A stretch of 64,000 nt of DNA, from positions 434,001 through 498,000 of the forward strand of contig NZ_SLZG01000001.1 in NCBI RefSeq assembly GCF_004341625.1. Reading direction: 5' to 3'. Below, one piece after another: positions 1 to 9,760 of the stretch; within the stretch, counting starts at the first letter, position 1; each line of letters begins with the position of its first letter. The DNA is from Rhizobium sp. BK376. Lineage in GTDB: Bacteria; Pseudomonadota; Alphaproteobacteria; Rhizobiales; Rhizobiaceae. The position numbers and the translations under genes were made by a program. A model generated the notes under the pieces. The model was not told the origin of the DNA, ran no database searches, and saw only the letters and a program-made list of their open reading frames with translations.

Positions 1-55
1 CGACAAGAAGTATATGGACGAACTGCGCTCCAAGGCCCAGATCCTCTATCGCTGA
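1..55 (+). CDS. surA: C-terminal end of a SurA-like peptidyl-prolyl isomerase (partial)
   Basis: An open frame enters from the left edge and ends at TGA 53-55; the visible tail is [17 protein letters not shown]. The sequence alone does not identify the protein. A periplasmic chaperone/PPIase SurA is inferred because surA directly precedes pdxA and ksgA in Rhizobiales, and because the tail resembles the helical C-terminus of SurA-type proteins (LRSKAxI). SurA escorts outer-membrane proteins through the periplasm. The pdxA start lies 8 bp downstream, so the genes are probably co-transcribed. Confidence 0.6.
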   Translation, partial: DKKYMDELRSKAQILYR

Positions 56-63
56 TCGAGTTC

Positions 64-1089
64 ATGTCGTCGCTCTTTTCGCGCCCCCTCGCCCTCACTC
101 AGGGCGATCCCGCCGGCATAGGTCCGGACATCACGCTTGTGGCATGGACACGGCGTACGGAGCTTGGATTACCGCCCTTTCTTTTCATCGGCGACCCAAA
201 AGTCCTTGAGAGCAGGATGCGGCAGCTCGGCTTGACCGTGCCTCTGCGTGATGCGGACGCCGCGACCGCTTGCAGCGCCTTTGCCAGCGCCCTGCCCGTG
301 CTCCCCATTGCATCAGGCGTGGATGTCGTTGCCGGCGAACCGCATATGGCAACAGCCAAGGGAACGATTGCTGCGATCGAGACAGCTGTTTCCCTCAGCA
401 TGGCGGGCGAGGCGCTAGGGGTCGTGACCAATCCGATCGCGAAATCGGTTCTTTACGAAGCGGGTTTCGGCTTCCCGGGACATACGGAATTTCTGGCCGA
501 TCTTGCGATGCGGGCAACAGGAAAGCCCGTCATGCCGGTCATGCTTTTGGCCGGGCCGAAGCTTCGGGCGATCCCCGTCACCATCCATATCCCGCTGAAG
601 GACGTTCCGGGTGCTCTGACGACCGATCTTATCGTCGAGACGTGCCGGATCACCTATGCGGACCTCAAGGCGCGCTTCGGCATTGCCCACCCCAGACTTG
701 CGGTCGCCGGGCTCAATCCTCATGCGGGAGAGAACGGGGCGCTCGGTAAAGAAGACGATGCGATCATCCTGCCGGCGATCCAGACATTGCGGGCGGAGGG
801 CATCGACGCTTTCGGTCCGCTGCCGGCCGACACGATGTTTCACGACGACGCCCGCCGCAGATACGATGTGGCGATCTGCATGTATCACGACCAGGCGCTT
901 ATTCCCGCCAAGGCTTTGGGCTTCGATGATTCCGTTAATGTAACACTGGGTCTGCCCTTCGTTCGCACGTCGCCAGATCACGGCACCGCATTCGGTATCG
1001 CCGGCAAAGGCGTTGCCAAAGAGCACAGCCTCGTCGCTGCGCTCAAGCTTGCGGCCGAGATCAGCCGCGCATCCGGAAGCCGTCTCTGA
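64..1089 (+). CDS. pdxA: 4-hydroxythreonine-4-phosphate dehydrogenase
   Basis: Catalyses NAD-dependent oxidation of 4-phosphohydroxy-L-threonine in the DXP-dependent branch of pyridoxal 5'-phosphate synthesis; cytosolic. The 341-residue product has the usual PdxA length. Three histidines stand in LNPHAGENG (H220), [11 protein letters not shown] (H275) and TIHIPL (H175). Their spacing (45 and 55 residues) equals that of the three metal ligands of E. coli Pdx[11 protein letters not shown] is also conserved. The stop overlaps the ksgA start (TGATG at 1087-1091), so the two genes are translationally coupled behind surA. Confidence 0.97.
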   Translation: MSSLFSRPLALTQGDPAGIGPDITLVAWTRRTELGLPPFLFIGDPKVLESRMRQLGLTVPLRDADAATACSAFASALPVLPIASGVDVVAGEPHMATAKGTIAAIETAVSLSMAGEALGVVTNPIAKSVLYEAGFGFPGHTEFLADLAMRATGKPVMPVMLLAGPKLRAIPVTIHIPLKDVPGALTTDLIVETCRITYADLKARFGIAHPRLAVAGLNPHAGENGALGKEDDAIILPAIQTLRAEGIDAFGPLPADTMFHDDARRRYDVAICMYHDQALIPAKALGFDDSVNVTLGLPFVRTSPDHGTAFGIAGKGVAKEHSLVAALKLAAEISRASGSRL

Positions 1090-1916
1090 TGGCAGCACTT
1101 GACGGCCTTCCGCCGCTGCGTGACGTCATCCAGCGTTACGGTCTGGATGCTCGAAAGGCGCTCGGCCAGAATTTCCTTCTCGATCTGAACCTGACGCAGA
1201 AGGTCGCCCGACAGGCCGGACCGCTCGAAGGCGTCACCGTTTTCGAGGTCGGGCCTGGCCCCGGCGGGCTGACCCGTGCAATCCTGGCGCTCGGCGCCAA
1301 GAAGGTCATCGCCGTTGAGCGGGACTCGCGCTGCTTACCGGCTCTGGCGGAGATCGCGGACCATTATCCCGGCAGGCTCGAGGTCATCGAAGGCGATGCG
1401 CTGAAGACCGATTTTGCCACGCTCGCTGCAGGCGAGCCGGTGCGCATTATCGCCAATCTTCCCTATAATGTCGGGACGCAACTGCTGGTCAACTGGCTCC
1501 TGCCACCGCAATGGCCGCCGTTCTGGCAATCGCTGACCCTGATGTTCCAGAAGGAAGTGGGCCAGCGCATCGTCGCTCGCGAGGATGACGATCATTATGG
1601 CCGTCTCGGCGTGCTCTGCGGCTGGCGAACGGAGGCCCACATGACCTTCGACATCTCGCCCCAGGCCTTCACGCCGCCGCCAAAGGTGACCTCGACCGTC
1701 GTGCACCTCACGCCGAAGGCAAATCCCATCCCCTGCCCGGTCGCCAAGCTGGAAAAGGTGACAGAAGCTGCGTTCGGCCAGCGGCGCAAGATGCTGCGCC
1801 AAAGCCTGAAATCGATTGGCGGCGAAGCTTTGCTTGTCAAAGCCGATATCGATCCGACGCGACGCGCCGAGACGCTGTCGATCGAGGAATTCTGCCGTCT
1901 GGCGAACTTCCTTTAA
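1089..1916 (+). CDS. rsmA: 16S rRNA (adenine1518/1519-N6)-dimethyltransferase
   Basis: KsgA/RsmA dimethylates two adjacent adenines in the 3' terminal hairpin of 16S rRNA during late 30S assembly. The 275-residue protein has the family N-terminus ([18 protein letters not shown]), the SAM-binding glycine-rich loop [12 protein letters not shown] near residues 51-61 and the catalytic NLPYN motif. A C-terminal helical domain follows. ATG 1089 overlaps the pdxA stop by one base. The gene ends 12 bp from the convergent gmk stop, with no obvious terminator between them. Confidence 0.97.
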   Translation: MAALDGLPPLRDVIQRYGLDARKALGQNFLLDLNLTQKVARQAGPLEGVTVFEVGPGPGGLTRAILALGAKKVIAVERDSRCLPALAEIADHYPGRLEVIEGDALKTDFATLAAGEPVRIIANLPYNVGTQLLVNWLLPPQWPPFWQSLTLMFQKEVGQRIVAREDDDHYGRLGVLCGWRTEAHMTFDISPQAFTPPPKVTSTVVHLTPKANPIPCPVAKLEKVTEAAFGQRRKMLRQSLKSIGGEALLVKADIDPTRRAETLSIEEFCRLANFL

Positions 1917-1928
1917 AGCTGGGCGATT

Positions 1929-2591
1929 TTAGAGCTTCGGCTCTTCTTCCAGCAGCCCGCGAACGAAATAGAACATGCCATGGCGGCGGTCACGACGCAG
2001 GCGCTCGGCGCGGACAATGGACTGCACCGCTTCGAAGGCAGCATTCAGATCGTCGTTGACGATGACGTAGTCGTATTCTCGCCAATGCTCGATTTCCGAT
2101 CGCGAATTGGCAAGGCGCGTCTGGATGACAGCTTCGGAGTCCTCCGCGCGGCGATGCAATCGAGATTGCAGTTCGGTCATAGTCGGCGGCAGTATGAAGA
2201 CCGAGACGACGTCGGCCGACATCTTTTCCTGAAGCTGCTGGGCGCCCTGCCAATCGATATCGAACAGCATGTCGCGGCCATCGGCCATCGCCGTTTCGAC
2301 AGGCTCGCGCGGCGTTCCATAGAAATTTCCATGGACTTCTGCCCATTCGAGCAAAGCGTCGGAATCGCGCATCCGTTCGAATTCGCGCACGCTCTTGAAA
2401 TGATAATGAATGTCCTCGATTTCGCTCGGACGGCGCTGGCGCGTGGTGACGCTGACGGACAGGCTGATCTGCTTGTCCGTTTCCAGCAGAGTACGGGCGA
2501 TCGTCGACTTGCCGGCACCCGATGGCGATGAAATGACAAGCATCAACCCTCGACGGGCGATCTGAGTACGCGAGGTTGATACCGGCTTCAT
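1929..2591 (-). CDS. gmk: Guanylate kinase
   Basis: Phosphorylates GMP to GDP with ATP. The 220 residues fit the family, and the P-loop SPSGAGKS lies at residues 22-29 after a short extension ([15 protein letters not shown]). The GMP-binding lid region contains [11 protein letters not shown] and the later [10 protein letters not shown], both typical of GMP kinases. The start lies 2 bp after the yicC stop, so gmk is the last gene of the yicC-gmk pair, an arrangement found in many proteobacteria. Confidence 0.97.
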   Translation of the reverse strand: MKPVSTSRTQIARRGLMLVISSPSGAGKSTIARTLLETDKQISLSVSVTTRQRRPSEIEDIHYHFKSVREFERMRDSDALLEWAEVHGNFYGTPREPVETAMADGRDMLFDIDWQGAQQLQEKMSADVVSVFILPPTMTELQSRLHRRAEDSEAVIQTRLANSRSEIEHWREYDYVIVNDDLNAAFEAVQSIVRAERLRRDRRHGMFYFVRGLLEEEPKL

Positions 2592-2593
2592 AC

Positions 2594-3481
2594 CTACTCC
2601 AAATTCTGAACCTGCTCACGAAACTGGTCGATAACGACCTTGAGATCGATGCCTGCAGTTGTGACGGCGGCAGAGTTCGATTTCGAGCAGATTGTATTCG
2701 ATTCCCGGTTAAATTCCTGTGCAAGGAAATCAAGCTTGCGGCCGACGGGGCCACCCTTTGCAAGCAACTCGCGGGCGGCCGCAATGTGGCCTTTCAGGCG
2801 GTCGATTTCCTCGCGCAGATCAGCCTTGGTGGCCAACAGGGCCACCTCGGCATGCAGGCGTTCGCGGTCGAGGCCGGATGCGCCATCCAGAAGCACGGCC
2901 ACCTGGGCGACCAGTCTCGAAGCGATCTCGGATGGAGAGCGCGAAGGATCGCGCTCCACGGTCGCAGTCAACGTCTCGATGGTCTCGACATGACCAAGCA
3001 GCACCTGACCGAGCGCCCGGCCCTCATGCTGGCGCATGGTCCGCAAATCGTAGAGGGCGCCTTCGAGGCCAGCCATGATATCCGCGTCTCGTGCTGCAGC
3101 CGCCTCTTCGCCCTCTTCCGTCTCGCGGAATTCGACAATGCCGCGGATCGACAGAAGCGTGTCCAGCTTCAACGGAGCCGGGTCGATAACGCCCGCGAGT
3201 TGCTCGCGTACCGCCATGACGGCAGAGAGGGCCTGCTGGTTCAGAACAGCCTCGAAACGGCTCTCATCGGCGGACAGGGAGAGGGAAGCCTGGAGATTGC
3301 CACGCGCGAATTGTTCAGCGATCAGTCGGCGAATATCGGTTTCCAGCCGGTCTACGCCGGGCGGCAACCGCAGCCGCAGGTCAAGGCCCTTGCCGTTGAC
3401 CGATCGCAACTCCCATGCCCAGCGATAACGCCCGCTTGTGCCTTCGCGCCGCGCAAAACCGGTCATGGACTGCAGTGCCAT
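2594..3481 (-). CDS. yicC: YicC/YloC family endoribonuclease
   Basis: A 295-residue YicC-type protein. The N-terminus [20 protein letters not shown] and the next block [15 protein letters not shown] are the family signature. The C-terminal third, with [13 protein letters not shown] and [14 protein letters not shown], corresponds to DUF1732. E. coli YicC is described as an endoribonuclease acting on small RNA targets; that activity is family knowledge only. It lies between mltG and gmk on the same strand, 33 bp from the mltG stop. Confidence 0.93.
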   Translation of the reverse strand: MALQSMTGFARREGTSGRYRWAWELRSVNGKGLDLRLRLPPGVDRLETDIRRLIAEQFARGNLQASLSLSADESRFEAVLNQQALSAVMAVREQLAGVIDPAPLKLDTLLSIRGIVEFRETEEGEEAAAARDADIMAGLEGALYDLRTMRQHEGRALGQVLLGHVETIETLTATVERDPSRSPSEIASRLVAQVAVLLDGASGLDRERLHAEVALLATKADLREEIDRLKGHIAAARELLAKGGPVGRKLDFLAQEFNRESNTICSKSNSAAVTTAGIDLKVVIDQFREQVQNLE

Positions 3482-3514
3482 CCGAGCCTCCGTTAAATGC
3501 TATGAGGTCAAGTC

Positions 3515-4756
3515 TCAATTCGTCTTCTTCCTGGGCTGTGCCCCGCCGCCGCTCGCACCCGCAGCGCTGCTGGCGTCATCGGGCTGGCCGTCGACCGCGA
3601 TCGCGCTCGGGTCCTGGCCCTTCTCCGCCAGTATCTTACGCCACCGCTTCACGTTCGCATTGTGCTCTTCGAGCGTCGCGGCGAAGACATGGCCGCCCGA
3701 GCCGTCAGCCACGAAATAGAGATCCTGCGACTTCCAGGGGTTGGCGACGGCCTCGAGCGCATCCTTGCCTGGATTGGCGATCGGCGTCGGCGGCAGACCC
3801 TTTATGATGTAGGTATTGTAAGGCGTCTCTTTCTTGAGATCCGACTGGTAGATCGGGCGATCGGTCGGCTTGCCGTCACCACCGAACAGGCCGTAGATGA
3901 TCGTCGGATCGGATTGCAGACGCATGTTCTTGCCAAGACGATTGAGGAAAACGGACGCGACATGAGCGCGCTCGTCGGCAAGTCCGGTCTCCTTCTCCAC
4001 GATCGACGCAAGGGTCACGAAATCCTGCTTGTTGGCGATCGGAAGATTCTGATCACGCTTCTCCCAGATCTCGTCGACGAGCTTCTGCTGGGCCGCCTGC
4101 ATCTGGTCGACGATTTCCGACCGCTTCGTTCCGCGCGAGAACTTGTAAGTGTCCGGCCTGAGGCTGCCTTCCGGAGGCAGCGCCGAGGGCAGATCGCCTT
4201 CGAGGACCGGATCGGCCTGCAGCTTGTTAAACATCTGGCGAACCGTCAGTCCTTCCGGCAGCGAGACCGAGTAGAGGATCGACTTGCCTGATTTCAGCAG
4301 TTCCATGATATCGCGCATGGAAGCGCCAGCCTTGATCTCATATTCGCCTGATTTCAGCGTCTCGCCGTCGTGCAGATGTGTGGCGGTCAGGTAGCGGAAG
4401 ACACGCGCATCGGAGATGATGTTGCTCGCTTCCAGACGGGAGGAGATCTCGCTGATACCCGCACCATTGCGGACGATGAAATTGGTATTCGTCGTCAACG
4501 GGCCGGCCGCCTGATAGACCGAAAGGGCATAGTAGGTGCCGGCAATCGCCAATGCGAAGGCGAAGACGACCAGCGTCATGAGGAAGTTCAGGAAAATGAC
4601 GGTCTGGCTGCGTGCCTTCCGGGAGCGCTTCGGAGGCTCGGGGACACGTTCAGGGCGCAAAGCTTCGCTGGCCGATTTTGGAATGATCGGCCCTTTCTGC
4701 CCCGTCTGGCCTTCGTGGCCGTTCGGGGCGCCGCCGCCCTGGTTCGTATCGCTCAC
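3515..4756 (-). CDS. mltG: Endolytic peptidoglycan transglycosylase MltG
   Basis: MltG cleaves nascent glycan strands at the inner membrane and is thought to set strand length. With a GTG start at 4756 the product is 413 residues. There is a basic cytoplasmic N-terminus, one membrane segment (about 52-77, VIFLNFLMTLVVFAFALAIA) and a periplasmic YceG domain with the catalytic signature ASIVEKET near 250-257. GLPPTPIANPG lies further on. A 93-base longer frame is open upstream. GTG was preferred because AAGAAGGGA sits about 6 bases before it and the extension looks unrelated to the family. The proline/serine-rich tail is probably disordered. It follows fabF by 116 bp. Confidence 0.93.
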   Translation of the reverse strand: MSDTNQGGGAPNGHEGQTGQKGPIIPKSASEALRPERVPEPPKRSRKARSQTVIFLNFLMTLVVFAFALAIAGTYYALSVYQAAGPLTTNTNFIVRNGAGISEISSRLEASNIISDARVFRYLTATHLHDGETLKSGEYEIKAGASMRDIMELLKSGKSILYSVSLPEGLTVRQMFNKLQADPVLEGDLPSALPPEGSLRPDTYKFSRGTKRSEIVDQMQAAQQKLVDEIWEKRDQNLPIANKQDFVTLASIVEKETGLADERAHVASVFLNRLGKNMRLQSDPTIIYGLFGGDGKPTDRPIYQSDLKKETPYNTYIIKGLPPTPIANPGKDALEAVANPWKSQDLYFVADGSGGHVFAATLEEHNANVKRWRKILAEKGQDPSAIAVDGQPDDASSAAGASGGGAQPRKKTN

Positions 4757-4872
4757 CAGCAATCCCTTCTTTTTGTCATTGCCTGCTCTTTGGCCAAGCA
4801 ATGCGGCAAAAACAGGTTCAGGAGACATGGAGGCCCCGTTAGCCTCCATCTCGAGCCGATCAGGACCTGTCG

Positions 4873-6135
4873 TTATGCCTCATAGCGACGCAGCACAAGT
4901 GACGCATTGGTGCCGCCGAATCCGAACGAGTTGGACAGCGCTACGTTTATTTCTCGCTCACGAGCCTTGTGCGGGACAAGATCGATCGCCGATTCCCGTT
5001 CGGGATTGTCGAGGTTGAGTGTCGGCGGCGCAATATTATCGCGGATTGCCAGCGTCGCAAAGATCGCCTCGATTGCACCGGCGGCCCCCAGCAGATGGCC
5101 GGTGGCCGACTTGGTGGAAGACATGGAGATGCGCGAGGCGGCATTGCCGACGAGGCGCTCAACCGCGCCGAGCTCGATCGTATCGGCCATGGTCGAGGTG
5201 CCATGGGCATTGATATAGTCGATGTCGCCCGGCGTGATGCCGGCACGCTTCAGAGCCGAGGTCATGCAGCGGAAGGCGCCCTCGCCGTCTTCCGACGGAG
5301 CGGTGATGTGATAGGCGTCGCCGGACAGGCCGTAGCCAACGACTTCGGCATAGATCTTGGCGCCACGCGCCTTGGCATGTTCCAGTTCTTCGAGCACCAC
5401 GATGCCCGCACCTTCGCCCATGACAAAGCCGTCGCGGTCGCGATCATAGGGTCGCGATGCCTTCTGCGGATCATCGTTATGCTGGGTAGAAAGCGCCTTG
5501 CAGGCGGCAAAACCGGCCAGCGAAATACGGCAGACAGGCGCTTCAGCGCCGCCGGCCACCATGACATCGGCATCGCCGAGCATGATCAGCCGTGCTGCGT
5601 CGCCGATCGCATGGGCGCCAGTCGAGCAAGCGGTGACGACGGCGTGGTTCGGGCCACGCAGCTTGTGACGGATCGAAACCTGGCCGGATACGAGATTGAT
5701 CAGGCGACCGGGAATGAAGAAGGGAGAAATGCGGCGAGGACCCTTGTCGCGAAGCGTATAGCCCGCCTCGACAATGCCTTCGAGACCGCCGATGCCGGAG
5801 CCGATCATGACGCCCGTCGCAATCTGATCTTCGTCGGTGGCAGGGTGCCAGTTCGCATCGGCCAGCGCCATGTCGGCAGCGGCCATGCCATAGATGATGA
5901 AGGGATCGACCTTGCGTTGCTCCTTCGGCTCCATCCAGTCATCGACATTGAATGTGCCGTCGGTACCATCGCCAACGGGAATGCGGCAGGCGATTTTGGC
6001 GGGGAGATCCTCGACCTCGAATTCGGTGACAAGACGCGCGCCGTTGTGGCCAGCGATCAGCCGTGACCAGGACACTTCAGTGCCGCAACCCAATGGCGAT
6101 ACCATGCCGGTACCAGTGATAACGACACGTCTCAT
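4873..6135 (-). CDS. fabF: Beta-ketoacyl-ACP synthase II
   Basis: Condenses malonyl-ACP with acyl-ACP in type II fatty-acid elongation. The 420-residue thiolase-fold protein has nucleophile C170 in VVTACSTGAH, and H311 (INAHGTSTMADTIE) and H347 (KSATGHLLGAAG) completing the Cys-His-His triad. GFGGTNASLVLRR closes the protein. It follows acpP on the minus strand, but a strong hairpin (6203-6233) separates the two, so fabF may depend on read-through or on its own promoter in the 111-bp gap. Confidence 0.97.
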   Translation of the reverse strand: MRRVVITGTGMVSPLGCGTEVSWSRLIAGHNGARLVTEFEVEDLPAKIACRIPVGDGTDGTFNVDDWMEPKEQRKVDPFIIYGMAAADMALADANWHPATDEDQIATGVMIGSGIGGLEGIVEAGYTLRDKGPRRISPFFIPGRLINLVSGQVSIRHKLRGPNHAVVTACSTGAHAIGDAARLIMLGDADVMVAGGAEAPVCRISLAGFAACKALSTQHNDDPQKASRPYDRDRDGFVMGEGAGIVVLEELEHAKARGAKIYAEVVGYGLSGDAYHITAPSEDGEGAFRCMTSALKRAGITPGDIDYINAHGTSTMADTIELGAVERLVGNAASRISMSSTKSATGHLLGAAGAIEAIFATLAIRDNIAPPTLNLDNPERESAIDLVPHKAREREINVALSNSFGFGGTNASLVLRRYEA

Positions 6136-6202
6136 CGACTGCGGGCCCCCGTCTTTTTCTTCATGTCATGCGTCGCAAAATACATCCGGCACCCCCGGAC
6201 GA

Positions 6203-6233
6203 AAAAGGGCGGACTCCCGGAGCCCGCCCTTTT
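6203..6233 (-). terminator. Rho-independent terminator after acpP
   Basis: A 10-bp perfect stem (AAAAGGGCGG against CCGCCCTTTT) encloses an 11-base loop whose ends can pair further. Flanking A and T runs make it look like a terminator on either strand. It starts 13 bases past the acpP stop and lies before fabF on the same strand. It would let the abundant acpP message end early. Confidence 0.75.
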
Positions 6234-6246
6234 CAACCACAAGCGA

Positions 6247-6483
6247 TTAAGCCTGGGCCTTTTCAATGAACTTTACAGCGTCGCCAACCGTCAGGATGGA
6301 GTCGGCAGCGTCGTCCGGAATTTCTACGCCAAATTCTTCTTCGAAAGCCATGACGAGTTCAACGGTGTCGAGCGAGTCCGCACCGAGGTCATCAATGAAG
6401 CTGGCGCTTTCAACAACCTTGTCGGCATCGACGCCAAGATGATCAATAACAATTTTCTTCACGCGTTCTGCGATATCGCTCAT
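6247..6483 (-). CDS. acpP: Acyl carrier protein
   Basis: Carries growing acyl chains on a 4'-phosphopantetheine arm. The 78-residue acidic protein has the attachment serine S37 in [11 protein letters not shown], preceded by SFIDD, and ends with [16 protein letters not shown] lies about 8 bases before the ATG. It sits between fabG and fabF as in most proteobacterial fab clusters. The 288-bp gap upstream suggests its own promoter. AcpS (59392-59796) should activate it. Confidence 0.98.
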   Translation of the reverse strand: MSDIAERVKKIVIDHLGVDADKVVESASFIDDLGADSLDTVELVMAFEEEFGVEIPDDAADSILTVGDAVKFIEKAQA

Positions 6484-6771
6484 GTCGGTTTTCCTCGACC
6501 TTATATCCTAATCAGAATGCCGTATGACATCCCTACCCTGTTTCAACCTGCGGCGCCTAAGCACCGCCGCTGGCAAACTCGTTCAACCCGGCTTTCATAT
6601 CCGGACCAGCCATTGAAAAACCGGCCGATCCGTCTGCATCATTCGGGCGACTGTTCACAGTCATGGCCCGCTTAACACGGTTTAAGTCTGTCGCAAAGCC
6701 AGAAAATCAAACGTGTTGCGTTGCTCAACATGCTATTGGAACGAAAAAACCTCCCAACAGCCAATTCCTTT
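6484..6771. other. Intergenic region between fabG and acpP
   Basis: No convincing gene fits here. The acpP-proximal part is AT-richer (CCTTATATCCTAATC near 6500-6514 on the plus strand) and should hold the acpP promoter, but I cannot assign -35/-10 boxes confidently. A GC-rich imperfect hairpin lies near 6553-6573 (GCGGCG...CGCCGC). Confidence 0.5.
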
Positions 6772-7509
6772 TTAGATCATAGCCATGCCGCCGTTGACGT
6801 GCAGAGTCTGGCCCGTCACGTAGGCTGCTTCAGACGAGGCGAGATAGGCGACAGCCGAGGCGATTTCGCCGCCGGTTCCCATCCGCTTCATCGGGATGGC
6901 GCCCATGATCGCTTCCTTCTGCTTGTCGTTCAGCTTGCCTGTCATCGCGCTTTCGATAAAGCCCGGCGCCACGCAGTTGACGGTCACGTTGCGCGTTGCG
7001 ATTTCCTGCGCCAGTGACTTGGTGAAGCCGATCATACCTGCCTTGGAGGCACAGTAGTTTGCCTGGCCCGGATTGCCGGTTACCGCAACGACTGACGTGA
7101 TGTTGATGATACGGCCGTAACGGCGGCGCATCATCGGATGCGTCAGCTCGCGCGTCAGGCGGAAGGTCGAGGTCAGGTTGACTTCCAGCACGGCGTCCCA
7201 ATCCTCGTCGCTCATGCGCACGAAGAGACCGTCCTTGGTGATGCCGGCATTGTTGACGAGGATGTCGACGCCTTCCAGCTCTTCCTCGGCCTTGGCGCCC
7301 AGCGCCTTGACTTCGGCGCGGTCCGACAGGTTGGCCGGAAAGATCTTGACGCGATCGCCCAGCTCGCCTGCCAGTGCCTCCAGCTTTTCGACGCGCGTGC
7401 CATGCAGGCCGACGATCGCGCCTTGGCGATGCAAGAGCCGGGCGATCTCTTCGCCGATCCCGCCGGATGCGCCGGTTACCAGGGCCTTGCGGCCGCTCAA
7501 GTCAAACAT
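6772..7509 (-). CDS. fabG: 3-oxoacyl-ACP reductase
   Basis: NADPH-dependent reduction of beta-ketoacyl-ACP in fatty-acid elongation. The 245-residue SDR protein has cofactor motif TGASGGIGEEIARLL (from residue 12), NNAGITKD, and the catalytic Y152/K156 in NYCASKAGM. VNGGMAMI ends the protein, as is normal for FabG. It follows fabD by 29 bp on the same strand, with GAGGGAC ahead of the start. Confidence 0.97.
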   Translation of the reverse strand: MFDLSGRKALVTGASGGIGEEIARLLHRQGAIVGLHGTRVEKLEALAGELGDRVKIFPANLSDRAEVKALGAKAEEELEGVDILVNNAGITKDGLFVRMSDEDWDAVLEVNLTSTFRLTRELTHPMMRRRYGRIINITSVVAVTGNPGQANYCASKAGMIGFTKSLAQEIATRNVTVNCVAPGFIESAMTGKLNDKQKEAIMGAIPMKRMGTGGEIASAVAYLASSEAAYVTGQTLHVNGGMAMI

Positions 7510-7538
7510 CGTGTTGTCCCTCTTTTTCGAGTTTCGGC

Positions 7539-8483
7539 TCAGCCGAGCAAGCCGGCAAGCGCTGCGTCGATATCGGCAGGCGTGTTGACCGCAACGCCGT
7601 TGACCGATTTGTCGATGCGGCGGGCGAGACCCGTCAGCACCTTACCTGCGCCGATTTCATACAAAGTTGTCACATTGTTGGCGGCGAACCATTCAACGGT
7701 CTCGCGCCAGCGAACCTGTCCTGTCACCTGCTCGACGAGCAGGCCGGCAATCTCCGCGGCATCGGTGACAGGTGCTGCGCGAACGTTGGCGATGACGGGC
7801 ACGACCGGGTTCGACTTGGCAACGCCGGCCAGCGCCTCGCGCATGGCCTCGGCTGCCGGCTTCATCAGGGTCGAATGGAAGGGCGCGGAGACCGGCAGCA
7901 GGATGGCGCGCTTGGCACCCTTGACCGTTGCAAGCTCGGCCGCTTTTTCAACAGCCGCCTTTTCGCCCGACACGACGATCTGGCCGCCGCCATTGTCATT
8001 GGCGATCTGGCAGGCGCCGACAGCAGAAGCTTCTTCGCAGACGGCCATCACATCAGCATGTTCCAGCCCGATGATTGCGGCCATCGCGCCGACGCCGACC
8101 GGAACCGCCGCCTGCATGGCATTGCCACGGATGCGCAGCAGACGTGCCGTGTCCGCAACAGAGAAAGTGCCGGCTGCGCAAAGGGCGGAATATTCGCCGA
8201 GCGAATGGCCGGCCACATAAGCAACGTTTGCCTTCAGATCGAGGCCGCGCGCATGCAGCACGTGAACGACTGCCATCGAGACGGCCATCAGCGCCGGCTG
8301 GGCGTTGGCGGTCAGCGTCAGCTTGTCTTCGGGGCCGTTGAAAATGACGTCGGAGAGCTTTTCCCCGAGCGCGTCGTCCACTTCTTCAAAGACGGCGCGG
8401 GCTTCTGCGTAGTTGTCGGCGAGGTCCTTGCCCATGCCGACGGCCTGGCTTCCCTGGCCGGGAAATGTGAAAGCAACGGTCAT
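7539..8483 (-). CDS. fabD: Malonyl-CoA:ACP transacylase
   Basis: Transfers malonyl from CoA to AcpP, supplying the chain-extension unit. The 314-residue protein has the N-terminal FPGQGSQAVGMGKDLAD signature, nucleophile S94 in GHSLGEYSAL and the conserved histidine in VSAPFHSTLMKP. AAGGAAG precedes the ATG. It is the first gene of the minus-strand fab cluster, so the promoter should lie in 8484-8676, shared back to back with the aldo/keto reductase gene. Confidence 0.97.
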   Translation of the reverse strand: MTVAFTFPGQGSQAVGMGKDLADNYAEARAVFEEVDDALGEKLSDVIFNGPEDKLTLTANAQPALMAVSMAVVHVLHARGLDLKANVAYVAGHSLGEYSALCAAGTFSVADTARLLRIRGNAMQAAVPVGVGAMAAIIGLEHADVMAVCEEASAVGACQIANDNGGGQIVVSGEKAAVEKAAELATVKGAKRAILLPVSAPFHSTLMKPAAEAMREALAGVAKSNPVVPVIANVRAAPVTDAAEIAGLLVEQVTGQVRWRETVEWFAANNVTTLYEIGAGKVLTGLARRIDKSVNGVAVNTPADIDAALAGLLG

Positions 8484-8676
8484 TATATTGGCTTCCTTGG
8501 GGTCGTTTTGCTCCCAATTGACATTCTTCCTCCCGGAGTCAATAGCGCAAGGCCTGCTTTTCCAGGCTTTTGCCGTTGCGAAGGCAGTAGATTTTCCTAT
8601 TGCGCTTGCGTCTTTCCTGTCTTACTTCGCCTGATCCTCCCAGATCGAGTTTTCCCGATATGACCAAGGTTTTCCC

Positions 8677-9720
8677 ATGAAATATAGGAATTTAGGCCGC
8701 ACCGGCATCTCCGTTTCCGAAATCTGCCTGGGCACCATGACCTGGGGCACGCAGAATAGCGAAGCCGAAGCACATGACCAGATGCACTACGCCGTCGAAA
8801 AAGGCGTCAATTTCTTCGATACAGCCGAACTCTATCCGACAACGCCCGTCTCGGCCGAGACGCAGGGCCGCACCGAAGAATATATCGGCACCTGGTTCGA
8901 AAAGACCGGCAAGCGCAGCGACATCGTGCTTGCAACCAAGGTTGCCGGCACGGGCCGTGAGTACCTGCGCGGCGGCGAAGGCGCCGACGCCAAGAACATC
9001 CGCCTTGCGATCGACGCCAGCCTGATGCGTCTGAAGACGGACTACATCGACCTCTACCAGGTGCATTGGCCGAGCCGCGGCCATTTCCACTTCCGCCAGA
9101 ACTGGCACTACAACCCGTTCGGCCAGGATCGCGAAGCCGCAATCGCGAATATCACGGAAATCCTTGAAACTTTGGGCGAGCACGTGAAGGCCGGCAAAAT
9201 CCGCGCGATCGGGCTTTCCAACGAGACGACCTGGGGTATCCAGAAATACCTGACGATCGCTGAGCAGAAGGGCCTGCCGCGCGTCGCCACGACACAGAAC
9301 GAGTATAATCTTCTCTACCGGCACTTCGATCTCGATCTGGCGGAGCTTTCACACTATGAGGATGTCGGCCTTCTCGCCTATTCGCCGCTCGCTGGCGGCA
9401 TTCTCTCCGGCAAGTATGTCGGGGGCGCACGCCCAGAAGGTTCGCGCGGCTCGATCAACCGCGATATCGGCGGACGCCTGCAGCCGCTGCAGGAACCGCC
9501 TGTGAAGGCCTATCTCGAGATCGCCGCCAAGTATAATCTCGACCCGTCGAAGATGGCGCTGGCTTACTGCCTGACCAAGCCCTTCATGGCCTCAGTCATC
9601 ATCGGCGCCACCACGATGGGCCAGTTGGAGACCGATATCGCATCGGTCAACGTGACGCTCAGCGACGAAATCCTGGCCGAGATCGAAAAGGTGCACCGGC
9701 TCTACCCGATGCCGATGTAA
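8677..9720 (+). CDS. Aldo/keto reductase, Tas-like
   Basis: An NADP(H)-dependent oxidoreductase of the aldo/keto reductase superfamily with unknown substrate. The 347-residue length and the start MKYRNLGRTGISVSEICLGT match the Tas/YajO-like branch. The catalytic tetrad is visible: Asp and Tyr in FFDTAELYP, Lys in LATKVAG, and His in YQVHWPSRG. Late IIGATTMGQLE is the cofactor-binding segment. E. coli Tas was linked genetically to tyrosine prototrophy, but nothing here shows the same job. It stands alone between divergent fabD and a convergent cyclase gene. Confidence 0.88.
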   Translation: MKYRNLGRTGISVSEICLGTMTWGTQNSEAEAHDQMHYAVEKGVNFFDTAELYPTTPVSAETQGRTEEYIGTWFEKTGKRSDIVLATKVAGTGREYLRGGEGADAKNIRLAIDASLMRLKTDYIDLYQVHWPSRGHFHFRQNWHYNPFGQDREAAIANITEILETLGEHVKAGKIRAIGLSNETTWGIQKYLTIAEQKGLPRVATTQNEYNLLYRHFDLDLAELSHYEDVGLLAYSPLAGGILSGKYVGGARPEGSRGSINRDIGGRLQPLQEPPVKAYLEIAAKYNLDPSKMALAYCLTKPFMASVIIGATTMGQLETDIASVNVTLSDEILAEIEKVHRLYPMPM

Positions 9721-9735
9721 CGGAGTTCGCCTTAT

Positions 9736-9760
9736 CCCTCTCCCGCAATCAGGGAGAGGG
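9736..9760. repeat. Short palindromic element overlapping the 3' end of the cyclase gene
   Basis: CCCTCTCCC and GGGAGAGGG form a perfect 9-bp stem around a 7-base loop. The cttatCCCTCTCCC form resembles small dispersed palindromes seen between convergent genes in many proteobacteria. The stop and the last few codons of the minus-strand cyclase (Ile-Pro-Ser-Pro) fall inside it. It can also act as a shared transcription end for the two convergent genes, although no long T run follows. Confidence 0.55.

Noticed and set aside
4757..4849. A longer MltG start at 4849
   Set aside because: GTG 4756 has a good ribosome-binding site and the extra 31 residues do not resemble MltG N-termini.
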